A stretch of DNA of 64,000 nt from an uncultured Aquimarina sp. (GTDB lineage: Bacteria; Bacteroidota; Bacteroidia; Flavobacteriales; Flavobacteriaceae). The first letter of the stretch is position 1. Each line of letters starts with the position of its first letter. Of this stretch, positions 8,371 to 17,231 are shown one piece after another. Both the position numbers and the translations under genes were made by a program. A model generated the notes under the pieces. The model did not search any database. It saw only the letters and a list, made by a program, of their open reading frames with translations, and was not told the origin of the DNA. The stretch spans positions 24,300 to 88,299 of the forward strand of contig CANMLW010000015.1 of the NCBI GenBank assembly GCA_947498705.1. Direction: 5' to 3'.

Positions 8371-8908
8371 AGAGTTTGTGTTAATTAAAATTCTAGTCAG
8401 AATATTCTTATTAACTGCTAAATCTCTGTTTTATTGCGAATTAGGTGGCTAATGCAAGGTTTTGTTGAAAATTTAGAAGACTTTGAGGTGTTTTGTTGTG
8501 AACTTTTTTAAGAGTTCACGGTAATAGATGTTTTTTATGAAATATTGTTATGAAACATATGGTTGATATAGGTATATTGACGATAAAAGAAGGTGAAATA
8601 TCTAGAAAAAAATAAGCTTTTTTAAAAAACTCTCTGATAATTTAATTTTTATAATATTTTTACGTGCATAGCGCTGTTTTAATGCACGATTTTGATAAAA
8701 TAGAAAATGGCGTAAAAATGTTTTTCTGCTTGTTTTGCGTTTAAGGCTGTTTTTAGCGTTTTTAAGGAGCTTTTTTCTTTTCCGGCTGTATTCTTAACTA
8801 ATTGTTAATAACTCTTTAAATCATCTTTAGTAAAATACTTTTATCCTTTGTGTGATTTTTTATCTTTGTTCGTTGACCAAAATTATATATAAAAAATAAA
8901 GCTGGTTT
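8371..8908. other. Long intergenic region before gyrB with two hairpins
   Basis: 538 bases without a convincing gene between the divergent astacin and gyrB genes. Two inverted repeats are visible: GTGAACT (8498-8504) with AGTTCAC (8513-8519), and CGTGCAT (8663-8669) with ATGCACG (8682-8688). Neither is followed by a T-run, so they are not ordinary terminators. A 21-codon ORF at 8550-8615 has no support. Confidence 0.5.
8861..8868 (+). promoter_or_regulatory. Candidate -7 box of gyrB
   Basis: TATCTTTG, the commonest -7 form in this window, 40 bases before the gyrB ATG. No good -33 TTTG at the usual distance. Confidence 0.5.
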
Positions 8909-10849
8909 ATGAGCGAGGAAACAAATAAGAAAAAGTATTCTGCCGATAGTATTCAGGCATTAGAAGGAATGGAGCATGTACGTATGCGTCCATCGATGTA
9001 TATTGGAGATGTTGGAGTAAGAGGATTGCATCATTTGGTGTATGAAGTCGTGGATAACTCTATTGATGAGGCTCTTGCCGGCCATTGTGATACTATAGAG
9101 GTTACAATAAATGAAGATAATTCTATTACAACACAGGATAATGGTAGAGGGATCCCTGTAGAGATACATAAAAAGGAGGGAGTTTCTGCATTAGAGGTTG
9201 TAATGACCAAAATTGGTGCCGGAGGTAAATTCGATAAGGATTCATATAAAGTTTCTGGAGGTTTACATGGTGTTGGTGTATCGTGTGTAAATGCATTATC
9301 AGATCACCTACATGCCTATGTACATAGAGATGGTAAAATATGGGAGCAGGAGTATGAAAGAGGAAAACCATTATATCCAGTTAAATCTACGGGATCAACC
9401 GATTTTAGAGGTACTATCGTTACTTTTAGACCAGATACATCCATATTTCAGCAAACTACAGAGTATAGTTATGATACTCTTGCTAGTCGTATGAGAGAAT
9501 TGGCGTACCTAAATAAAGGAATTAGGATAACGCTTACCGATAAACGTAATAAGGATGACAAAGGAGAGTTTATTTCAGAAGTATTTCATTCTGAAGAAGG
9601 ACTTAAAGAGTTTGTAAGATTTCTAGATGCAAGCCGTAATCCTATTATTGGTCATGTAATTTCTATGGAAGGTGAAAAAAATGACATCCCTGTAGAAGTG
9701 GCTATGATTTATAATGATTCTTATGCAGAGAATTTACATTCTTATGTGAATAATATTAATACGCATGAAGGAGGAACCCATCTTTCTGGTTTTAGAAGAG
9801 GGTTGACATCCACGCTTAAGAAGTATGCAGATGCTTCTGGAATGTTGGATAAACTTAAGTTCGAGATAGCAGGAGATGACTTTAGAGAAGGATTAACCGC
9901 TATTGTTTCGGTAAAAGTTGCAGAACCTCAATTTGAGGGTCAGACAAAAACCAAGTTAGGTAACAGAGAGGTGACTTCTGCGGTTTCTCAGGCAGTTTCA
10001 GAAATGCTTGAGAACTATTTAGAAGAAAACCCGAGTGATGCTAAAACAATAGTAGAAAAAGTAATACTAGCTGCACAGGCACGTCACGCTGCAAAAAAAG
10101 CGCGTGAAATGGTGCAACGTAAATCGGTAATGAGTATCGGAGGTTTGCCAGGTAAACTTTCTGACTGTTCTGAGCAAGATCCGGCATTGTGCGAAGTCTT
10201 TCTTGTCGAGGGAGATTCGGCAGGTGGTACAGCAAAACAAGGTCGTGACCGAATGTTTCAGGCAATTCTGCCACTACGTGGTAAAATTCTGAATGTAGAA
10301 AAAGCAATGCATCATAAAGTTTTTGAAAATGAAGAAATCAAGAATATTTTCACTGCTTTAGGAGTTACAATAGGTACAGAAGAGGATAGTAAAGCGTTGA
10401 ATCTATCAAAATTACGTTATCATAAAATTGTAATTATGTGTGATGCCGACGTTGATGGTAGTCACATATCTACTTTGATTCTTACGTTCTTTTTCAGATA
10501 TATGAAAGAACTAATAGAGGCAGGGCATATTTATATTGCTGCACCACCATTGTATTTGGTGAAAAAAGGTGCTAAAAAGCAATATGCATGGAATGATGAT
10601 CAACGAGATAAAATTGTTAGAGAGTTTGGTGAAAATTCTAAGATACAACGATATAAGGGTCTTGGAGAGATGAATGCAGAGCAATTATGGGATACTACGA
10701 TGAATCCAGAATATAGAACAATGCGTCAGGTAACTATCGATAATTTGGTAGAAGCAGATAGGATTTTCTCTATGTTAATGGGTGACGAAGTACCACCTCG
10801 TAGAGAGTTTATAGAAAAGAACGCAGTATATGCTAATATTGATGCATAA
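8909..10849 (+). CDS. gyrB: DNA gyrase subunit B
   Basis: ATPase subunit of the type IIA topoisomerase that introduces negative supercoils, acting as A2B2 with GyrA in the cytoplasm. The GHKL ATPase is shown by EVVDNSIDEALAGHC, DNGRGIPV and GGLHGVGVSCVNALS. The TOPRIM domain has LVEGDSAGGTAKQGRDR and the metal-binding DADVDGSHI. The C-terminus RRYKGLGEMN-like segment (QRYKGLGEMNAEQLW) and PPRREFIE are typical. At 646 residues it is the short form without the insertion seen in gammaproteobacteria. gyrA is not nearby. Confidence 0.97.
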   Translation: MSEETNKKKYSADSIQALEGMEHVRMRPSMYIGDVGVRGLHHLVYEVVDNSIDEALAGHCDTIEVTINEDNSITTQDNGRGIPVEIHKKEGVSALEVVMTKIGAGGKFDKDSYKVSGGLHGVGVSCVNALSDHLHAYVHRDGKIWEQEYERGKPLYPVKSTGSTDFRGTIVTFRPDTSIFQQTTEYSYDTLASRMRELAYLNKGIRITLTDKRNKDDKGEFISEVFHSEEGLKEFVRFLDASRNPIIGHVISMEGEKNDIPVEVAMIYNDSYAENLHSYVNNINTHEGGTHLSGFRRGLTSTLKKYADASGMLDKLKFEIAGDDFREGLTAIVSVKVAEPQFEGQTKTKLGNREVTSAVSQAVSEMLENYLEENPSDAKTIVEKVILAAQARHAAKKAREMVQRKSVMSIGGLPGKLSDCSEQDPALCEVFLVEGDSAGGTAKQGRDRMFQAILPLRGKILNVEKAMHHKVFENEEIKNIFTALGVTIGTEEDSKALNLSKLRYHKIVIMCDADVDGSHISTLILTFFFRYMKELIEAGHIYIAAPPLYLVKKGAKKQYAWNDDQRDKIVREFGENSKIQRYKGLGEMNAEQLWDTTMNPEYRTMRQVTIDNLVEADRIFSMLMGDEVPPRREFIEKNAVYANIDA

Positions 10850-10872
10850 TATATATTTATAAAATACGCTTA

Positions 10873-10908
10873 AATCTGCTATGCCTTATGGTGTAGCAGA
10901 TTTTTTTT
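10873..10908 (+). terminator. Terminator of gyrB
   Basis: AATCTGCTA pairs with TAGCAGATT around a 12-base loop and is followed by eight T. Confidence 0.85.
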
Positions 10909-10938
10909 ATATTGCAATTCCCATTAAGCCCAAATCTT

Positions 10939-11925
10939 ATGAAAAAATGCATCTTACTATTTGCTTTATTTTTTGGATATTTAGCAGTTTCACAAACAGA
11001 TATAGATCGTATTCTGGATATAGGTATTGATAATGCTCATACGTTTAGTCAAGCTTATTTTGAGCCAGCAGGAGAATCGCTGGTGAACATCATGTCTAAT
11101 GGTTGGTATACTTCAGGAAAGACTAAAAAACTATGGCATTTTGAAGTAGGAATTGTTGGGAATCTTTCATTCATAAGAAAAGATAAAAGGTCCTTTATAT
11201 TAGATACTAGAGAGTATACAGACGTAACTTTTCAGGATGGACAAACGAGGCGGGAGGTAGCCAATGCCGTAGGAGTTAACTCAGAAGATGTTGTTGTGGT
11301 AATTAATCAAGGGCAAGTCTCTCAATTAGAAGTTGTTTTGCCTAATGGAATTGGAGATTCTGAGGTGAAATCACTACCCAGTGGATTTATTCAGGCATCT
11401 GTAGGTTTGATAAAAAGTACCGAGATAAAAGTACGTTTTTTGCCAAAAATCAGTGCGGTAAAAGGTTCTAAAATACGATTGTATGGAGTGGCATTTCAGC
11501 ATGAATTTACAGATTGGGTATTCCCTTTAAAAAGATGGCCGGTAAGACTTTCTGGTTTACTAGGATATACCAATGTAAAAGGATTTTATGATATTGATGC
11601 AAATGCAAATCAAGAAGTTACTGTAAATACAAATTCTTGGTTGTTGTCTGGGGTTGTTTCTACAAAATTACCGGTGTTGAATTTTTATGGCGGGTTGGGT
11701 TATTATTTTGGATCTAGCAGAGCAAAAGTGTTAGGAGTATACCAAGCTCAAAATTTGAGTGGGATCGAAGAAACCATAGTAGATCCTATTAATGTGAAAA
11801 ATAAAGGTAGAGGTATTAAGGCAACATTTGGTACCGAAGTAAAGTTTGGTGTATTTAAAGCCAATATGGACTATTCTTTTCAAAACTATAGAAATCTTTC
11901 CTTAGGACTTAAATTTGGCTGGTAA
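10939..11925 (+). CDS. DUF6588-type outer membrane protein
   Basis: Started at the ATG at 10939, this gives a 328-residue protein with a signal peptide (KKCILLFALFFGYLAVSQ). An ATG at 10912 is in frame but lies nearly in the gyrB terminator and adds nine non-signal residues. The mature start TDIDRILDIGIDNAHTFSQAYFEPAGESL is typical of DUF6588 proteins of Flavobacteriia. The rest alternates polar and aromatic residues and ends in a strand with Phe-Gly-Trp, consistent with an outer-membrane beta-barrel. Cargo or role unknown. Its transcript could start near or within the terminator region of gyrB. Confidence 0.75.
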   Translation: MKKCILLFALFFGYLAVSQTDIDRILDIGIDNAHTFSQAYFEPAGESLVNIMSNGWYTSGKTKKLWHFEVGIVGNLSFIRKDKRSFILDTREYTDVTFQDGQTRREVANAVGVNSEDVVVVINQGQVSQLEVVLPNGIGDSEVKSLPSGFIQASVGLIKSTEIKVRFLPKISAVKGSKIRLYGVAFQHEFTDWVFPLKRWPVRLSGLLGYTNVKGFYDIDANANQEVTVNTNSWLLSGVVSTKLPVLNFYGGLGYYFGSSRAKVLGVYQAQNLSGIEETIVDPINVKNKGRGIKATFGTEVKFGVFKANMDYSFQNYRNLSLGLKFGW

Positions 11926-12032
11926 TTAACGTGTTATTTGTTAATTAATTCACTAAAGAATTTGTATTTTCGCGCAAGTATTGAAATCATTTCAGTACAG
12001 GGCTAAATATTAATTAAAATAAGACATAAATA

Positions 12033-12971
12033 ATGAAAGTTACAGTAGTAGGTGCTGGTGCAGTAGGTGCAAGTTGTGCCGAATACATAGCAATAAAAGA
12101 TTTTGCTTCAGAAGTAGTGCTGTTGGATATTAAGGAAGGATATGCAGAAGGTAAAGCAATGGACCTTATGCAGACAGCTTCTTTAAATGGATTTGATACT
12201 AAAATTACTGGTACGACAGGAGATTATTCTAAAACTGCGGGTAGTGATGTTGTTGTAATTACGTCTGGTATTCCTCGTAAGCCTGGTATGACTCGTGAAG
12301 AGCTGATAGGTATTAATGCAGGTATTGTTAAATCAGTATCTTCAAGTTTGATAGAACACTCTCCAAATGCAATTATTATTGTGGTAAGTAATCCTATGGA
12401 TACTATGACTTACTTAGTACATAAGACTACAGATCTTCCTAAAAATAGAATTATTGGGATGGGTGGAGCTTTAGACAGTGCTCGTTTTAAATATAGATTG
12501 GCAGAAGCATTAGAAGCTCCGATTTCTGATGTTGATGGAATGGTAATAGGAGGGCATAGTGATAAAGGAATGGTGCCTTTAACAAGATTGGCGACAAGAA
12601 ATAGTGTTCCAGTTTCAGAGTTTATAACAAACGAACGTTTAGAGCAAGTTGCAGCAGATACTAAAGTAGGAGGAGCTACCTTGACAGGATTGTTAGGAAC
12701 CTCTGCTTGGTATGCACCAGGTGCAGCTGTTTCTGGATTGGTACAAGCGATTGCTTGTGATCAGAAAAAAATATTCCCTTGTTCTACATTATTAGAAGGA
12801 GAATATGGATTAAATGATCTATGTATTGGTGTACCTGTCGTATTAGGAAGAAATGGTATAGAAAAAATTGTAGATATAGAACTTAGCGAAGCAGAAAAAG
12901 CAAAACTTGCAGAAAGTGCAGAAGGAGTTAAGAAGACAAATGGATTGTTAGAGCTTAGTAAAGTCTCTTAA
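12033..12971 (+). CDS. mdh: Malate dehydrogenase
   Basis: NAD-dependent interconversion of malate and oxaloacetate in the TCA cycle. The 312-residue protein is of the LDH-like MDH type: GAGAVGASCAEYIA is the dinucleotide-binding loop, DIKEG holds the adenine ribose acid, RKPGMTREEL carries the substrate-binding arginines, and the catalytic His is in VIGGHSDKGM. The start is set by the N-terminal strand MKVTVVG. It is monocistronic, with a terminator 20 bases after the stop. Confidence 0.96.
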   Translation: MKVTVVGAGAVGASCAEYIAIKDFASEVVLLDIKEGYAEGKAMDLMQTASLNGFDTKITGTTGDYSKTAGSDVVVITSGIPRKPGMTREELIGINAGIVKSVSSSLIEHSPNAIIIVVSNPMDTMTYLVHKTTDLPKNRIIGMGGALDSARFKYRLAEALEAPISDVDGMVIGGHSDKGMVPLTRLATRNSVPVSEFITNERLEQVAADTKVGGATLTGLLGTSAWYAPGAAVSGLVQAIACDQKKIFPCSTLLEGEYGLNDLCIGVPVVLGRNGIEKIVDIELSEAEKAKLAESAEGVKKTNGLLELSKVS

Positions 12972-12991
12972 GTCTGTTATGATATTGATAT

Positions 12992-13015
12992 AAAAGCCGC
13001 TTTATTGCGGCTTTT
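12992..13015 (+). terminator. Terminator of mdh
   Basis: AAAAGCCGC pairs with GCGGCTTTT around TTTATT; the 3' arm supplies the T-run. Confidence 0.85.
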
Positions 13016-13129
13016 GTTGTTTTAATACAATATAGGCTCTGTTTTTAAGTTCTTTGAATTGATAATTACGATTGGAAAAGAGAATTAGATATTTATCTAG
13101 AGACATCGTAAATGCAATTTTAATTTTTC

Positions 13130-13137
13130 TATATTTG
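13130..13137 (+). promoter_or_regulatory. -7 box touching the start of the next gene
   Basis: TATATTTG matches TAnnTTTG and ends only 4 bases before the ATG at 13142, so the transcript would be leaderless or nearly so. Confidence 0.4.
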
Positions 13138-13141
13138 CGAG

Positions 13142-13762
13142 ATGACTAAAAAATGGTACTTCGGGACTTTAATTGCTGTACTTGCATTGTTAGTAGCAAT
13201 GCAACAGGAAACCGTTGTGCCTAATCAAGAGATTGTATTAGAATTTGCTAATACCAAAATAACTTCTCCAGAAGCTCAAAATGCAATTTCAATTGTAAAA
13301 AAGCAATTGCATACTATAGGGGTTAAAAATGTTAGAATCTCTAAAGAGTTAAAAGATGGTACGTTAAAAATTACGTATTATAGTGATGCTGATGTAGCAA
13401 GTATCAAAAAAATACTTTCTAAAAAACAAAACAGCGCACTAGAGCACCTTGTTTTAGATCAAAACCAAAAGAAGGATAAACTTCCTCCTGTAAATAATGA
13501 TTTTGAAGCCTATAATCTTGATGTTCATGAACTTCAAAAAAATACAGGTTTTGATACTGGTTTTACAGGACAATATCCTCTCGAAATAAAACAAAAACAA
13601 CAGCGTTCTACTGGTTTTTCACATAGTTTCATTTCAAGAATTGATACTGATGAGTTGAATGAACTTATTCGGGTAGCGCAAAGAATTCATACAAATATTG
13701 CAATAGCAATAGATAATACTTCTCATAATATTCCAGAAGTGAGAGCTGGACCTATTTCCTAA
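13142..13762 (+). CDS. Hypothetical membrane-anchored protein upstream of secDF
   Basis: 206 residues with one N-terminal hydrophobic segment (about residues 6-21), no clear cleavage site, then a soluble part. The region at 25-100 (IVLEFANTKITSPEAQNAISIVKKQL...VRISKELKDGTLKITYYSDADVASIKKIL) looks like a small alpha/beta domain that compares a measured residue pair, but I do not recognise a family. The C-terminal half is rich in Asn, Gln and Lys. It precedes secDF by 203 bases with a hairpin between, so it is probably its own transcript. Confidence 0.65.
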   Translation: MTKKWYFGTLIAVLALLVAMQQETVVPNQEIVLEFANTKITSPEAQNAISIVKKQLHTIGVKNVRISKELKDGTLKITYYSDADVASIKKILSKKQNSALEHLVLDQNQKKDKLPPVNNDFEAYNLDVHELQKNTGFDTGFTGQYPLEIKQKQQRSTGFSHSFISRIDTDELNELIRVAQRIHTNIAIAIDNTSHNIPEVRAGPIS

Positions 13763-13809
13763 GTAGGACATCTAACTATACAGATTCCTATAATTTTCTC
13801 GTCTTTGTT

Positions 13810-13853
13810 AAAAGTAAAAATAGCTGGTATTCTTAAAAAGCTATTTTACTTTT
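13810..13853 (+). terminator. Long hairpin between 13142 gene and secDF
   Basis: AAAAGTAAAAATAGCT pairs with AGCTATTTTACTTTT with one bulged A, loop of about 13. The 3' arm also contains TACTTTTG (13847-13854), which fits the -7 consensus and could serve secDF. Confidence 0.55.
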
Positions 13854-13921
13854 GCAAAAATGCCCTTGATGGTTTAATTCAGGAGCATTCATAAATCATA
13901 TTTAATAATTAACAAATAATT

Positions 13922-13950
13922 GTCAAGTCAGAATAAAATCTGGGCTTGAC
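13922..13950 (+). promoter_or_regulatory. Hairpin in the secDF leader
   Basis: GTCAAG (13922-13927) pairs with CTTGAC (13945-13950), and inside it CAGA (13929-13932) with TCTG (13939-13942). It ends 15 bases before the secDF ATG and has no T-run. It could affect translation start. Confidence 0.35.
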
Positions 13951-13965
13951 CTAAAACAATTAACA

Positions 13966-16900
13966 ATGCAAAATAAAGGACTTGTAAGAGTATTTGCAGT
14001 ATTGTTTGGATTGGTGTGTATTTATCAATTATCATACACCTATTTAACCAATACAAAAGAAAAAGAAGCAGAAGTTTATGCACAACAGAAATATCCAGAA
14101 ACTGTAAAAGACTATTCTAAATTACGAGAGCTGGCAGAAGGTGCTTATTTAGATTCTATCGGTAATGAAGAAATCTTTGCTGGGATTACTTATAAAGAAG
14201 CAAAAGAGAAAGAGCTTAATAAAGGGCTTGACCTTAAAGGAGGAATTAATGTTATTCTTCAGATTTCTGTAAAAGATATTTTGAGTAAACTGGCAAACGA
14301 TTCTAAGGACCCTTCATTTAATCAGGCGTTATTAGCAACCGATGAGGTTCAAAAAGATAGCCAAAATGATTATATCGATGATTTCTTTACTGAGTTCGAA
14401 AAAATACCAGATGCAAAACTGGCTTCACCAGATATTTTTGCAAACAAAAACTTAAGCGATGATATCACGTATGATATGACTAATGATCAGGTTCGTCCTA
14501 TTTTAAAAAGAAAAATAGATGAGTCGGTTGTTTCTGCTGTAGAGGTATTACGTAAGCGTATTGATAAGTTTGGAGTAACACAGCCAAATATTCAAAGATT
14601 AGGAGAGTCAGGAAGAGTGTTGGTAGAGCTTCCAGGAGCCAAAGATATTGACAGGGTAAGAAACTTGGTAACAAGTACTGCGCAGTTAGAATTTTGGGAC
14701 GTTTATAAAATGGAAGAAGTTTTCGGACACCTTGTAGCTGCTAATAATTTACTGAAAGAAAACTTAGAAAGTGCTAAAAAACAAGAAGAGAAAGTAGAAG
14801 AAACTGCTGAGGAAGCTACAGAAGAAAAAGAAGCTGTTGAGGGTGAAGAAAAAGAGGCTATTACAGATAGTACTCAGGTAGATTCAACAAATTTACAAGA
14901 AGATGCCTCAATAGATGATTTATTAGAAAACGCAGAAGATTCTACAGCAGTAGAAGCACAGGTAAATCCATTATTTGATCTTATTGCAGGACAAGGAAGA
15001 CAAGGAGGGCCGGTAATTGCAACTGTAGAGAGAAAAAATGCAGAGCAATTTATGACGTACCTTAATGATCCTAAGGTAAGAGCGTTATTGCCAGCAGAAC
15101 AACGTTTTGTTAAGTTTGCCTGGGGAAAAGCGGTTAAAGACTCTGAGTTTTTAGATTTATATGCGATTAAAGGAAATCGTAGTAATGAAGCCGAATTAAG
15201 TGGAGGTGTAATTACAGATGCTAGACAAGAATATAACCAGTTAGGGGTTGTAACAGTAACGATGCAAATGGATGGTAAAGGTGCTAAGAAATGGGAAGAA
15301 ATGACCGGAAGAGCATTTAACCAAAGAAGTCAAATAGCAGTAGTCTTAGATGATATTGTATACTCTGCTCCAGGAGTTACAACAGGTGCGATTAGCGGAG
15401 GAAGAAGTGAAATAACTGGTGATTTTTCTATCGAAGAAGGTCAGGATTTAGCAAATGTATTAAGAGCTGGTAAATTACCTGCATCTGCAGATATTATTCA
15501 GGCAGAGGTAGTAGGACCATCATTAGGACAAGAAGCTATCGATAGTGGTATCATGTCTTTTATTATAGCATTGGTACTGATCCTAATCTGGATGATATTC
15601 TATTACGGTAAGGCGGGTGCTTTTGCAGATGTTGCATTGATTGTTAATATCCTATTTATTTTTGGAGTATTAGCAGGTTTAAAAGCAGTATTAACACTTC
15701 CTGGTATCGCAGGTATTGTATTAACGATTGGTATGTCTGTTGATGCGAATGTACTTATCTTCGAAAGAATTAGAGAAGAGCTTGCAAAAGGGAAATCACA
15801 GGTAGATGCTATCAAAGATGGTTTTAATAATGCATTGTCATCTATTCTTGATGCGAATATTACTACCGGTTTAACAGGTCTTATTTTACTTGTTATTGGT
15901 ACTGGACCTATTAAAGGTTTTGCGACTACTTTATTAATCGGTATTTTAACTTCTTTATTTACTGCAATTTTTGTAACACGTCTGTTTATCGACGGATATG
16001 GTAAAAATGGTAAAGAACTTGCGTTTTCTACCGGAGCTACCAAAAACTTGTTTAAAAACATCAATATTGATTTCTTAAAGAAGCGTAAAGTTGCTTATGC
16101 AATTTCTGGGGTATTAATCCTGGCAGGATTATCATCATTGTTTACACAAGGACTGGATTATGGAGTAGATTTTGTAGGAGGTAGAACCTATACAGTTCGT
16201 TTTGCAAAAGATGTAGTTCCTACAACAGTAGAGAAAGACCTTGTAGCAGTATTCGAAAGTGCACAAGCAAAAACGTACGGAGCCAAAAATCAATTAAAGA
16301 TAACTACGAAATATAAGATCGATGAAACGGGAGAAGAGGTAGATGCAGAAATTTCGAACAAATTATATAATGCATTAACAACCTATTTACCAGAAGGTTT
16401 AACTTATGATCAGTTTGCTTATGGCGATGATAATAAGCAGGTAGGAGTGATGTCTTCTATGAAGGTAGGTCCTACTATTGCCGATGATATTAAGCAAGCG
16501 GCATTTTGGTCTGTTTTAGGTTCGCTTATAGTAGTGTTCTTGTATATCTTACTAAGATTTAGAAAATGGCAGTTTAGTTTAGGTGCTGTGGCTGCAGTAT
16601 TCCATGATGTTTTGGTTGTATTAGGTGTGTTTTCATTAACCTATAAGTTTATGCCATTTAACATGGAAATTGACCAGGCTTTTATAGCAGCAATTCTTAC
16701 TGTGATTGGATATTCATTAAATGATACGGTGGTAGTATTTGATAGGATTAGAGAGTTCTTTAGAGAGCATACTGGTTGGTCATTGGGTGATAATGTAAAC
16801 GGAGCTCTAAACAGTACATTAAGCCGTACTTTAAACACCTCATTAACTACCTTATTAGTACTTATTGCAATTTTCATATTTGCAGTACCATTAAGAGGCT

Positions 16901-17049
16901 TTATGTTCTCTTTGATTATTGGGGTATTGGTAGGTACTTACTCGTCGCTATTTATTGCAACACCAATAATGCATGATACGATTAGTAAAGTAGGTTTAAA
17001 AGAAGAAAAGAAAAAAGAAAAAGAAGAAAAGGAAGAAGTTCTTGCTTAA
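13966..17049 (+). CDS. secDF: Fused protein translocase subunit SecDF
   Basis: Membrane partner of SecYEG that uses the proton gradient to help complete export. SecD and SecF are joined in one 1027-residue chain, as usual in Bacteroidota. The SecD half has an N-terminal TM, LNKGLDLKGGINV, the large periplasmic P1 domain and the six-helix block with GMSVDANVLIFERIREEL. The SecF half begins near residue 700 (QGLDYGVDFVGGRTY) and has GYSLNDTVVVFDRIRE. A Glu-rich insertion of about 75 residues (roughly 262-335) interrupts P1. The C-terminus is a charged KKKEKEEK tail. Confidence 0.95.
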   Translation: MQNKGLVRVFAVLFGLVCIYQLSYTYLTNTKEKEAEVYAQQKYPETVKDYSKLRELAEGAYLDSIGNEEIFAGITYKEAKEKELNKGLDLKGGINVILQISVKDILSKLANDSKDPSFNQALLATDEVQKDSQNDYIDDFFTEFEKIPDAKLASPDIFANKNLSDDITYDMTNDQVRPILKRKIDESVVSAVEVLRKRIDKFGVTQPNIQRLGESGRVLVELPGAKDIDRVRNLVTSTAQLEFWDVYKMEEVFGHLVAANNLLKENLESAKKQEEKVEETAEEATEEKEAVEGEEKEAITDSTQVDSTNLQEDASIDDLLENAEDSTAVEAQVNPLFDLIAGQGRQGGPVIATVERKNAEQFMTYLNDPKVRALLPAEQRFVKFAWGKAVKDSEFLDLYAIKGNRSNEAELSGGVITDARQEYNQLGVVTVTMQMDGKGAKKWEEMTGRAFNQRSQIAVVLDDIVYSAPGVTTGAISGGRSEITGDFSIEEGQDLANVLRAGKLPASADIIQAEVVGPSLGQEAIDSGIMSFIIALVLILIWMIFYYGKAGAFADVALIVNILFIFGVLAGLKAVLTLPGIAGIVLTIGMSVDANVLIFERIREELAKGKSQVDAIKDGFNNALSSILDANITTGLTGLILLVIGTGPIKGFATTLLIGILTSLFTAIFVTRLFIDGYGKNGKELAFSTGATKNLFKNINIDFLKKRKVAYAISGVLILAGLSSLFTQGLDYGVDFVGGRTYTVRFAKDVVPTTVEKDLVAVFESAQAKTYGAKNQLKITTKYKIDETGEEVDAEISNKLYNALTTYLPEGLTYDQFAYGDDNKQVGVMSSMKVGPTIADDIKQAAFWSVLGSLIVVFLYILLRFRKWQFSLGAVAAVFHDVLVVLGVFSLTYKFMPFNMEIDQAFIAAILTVIGYSLNDTVVVFDRIREFFREHTGWSLGDNVNGALNSTLSRTLNTSLTTLLVLIAIFIFAVPLRGFMFSLIIGVLVGTYSSLFIATPIMHDTISKVGLKEEKKKEKEEKEEVLA

Positions 17050-17070
17050 TTCTTTGATAAGAAAACCTTA

Positions 17071-17107
17071 AAAAAGGAGTGTCTAAATAGTTAGACGCTC
17101 CTTTTTT
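17071..17107 (+). terminator. Terminator of secDF
   Basis: AAAAAGGAGTGTCTAA pairs with TTAGACGCTCCTTTTT around ATAG, followed by T6. Confidence 0.88.
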
Positions 17108-17163
17108 GTTTATTACAGAGTTTTGATAATGAGAATCTATAAATTCAAATATGAATAGGTATA

Positions 17164-17197
17164 AAAAAGGACGTCCGATTTTTCAGACGTCCTTTTT
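17164..17197. terminator. Bidirectional terminator before the subtilase gene
   Basis: AAAAAGGACGTC pairs with GACGTCCTTTTT around a 10-base loop. A and T runs on both flanks let it work in either direction; it ends the subtilase transcript on the minus strand. Confidence 0.8.
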
Positions 17198-17231
17198 ACT
17201 TTGTTTCTAACCAGTATTTTTATAAGTGTTA

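Noticed and set aside
8550..8615. 21-codon ORF in the gap before gyrB
   Set aside because: No paralogue, no promoter or terminator, and no conserved pattern.
15603..16064. Antisense ORF of 153 codons within secDF
   Set aside because: Lies opposite the hydrophobic membrane part of secDF, where biased codons make long open antisense frames. No signal, domain or start context.
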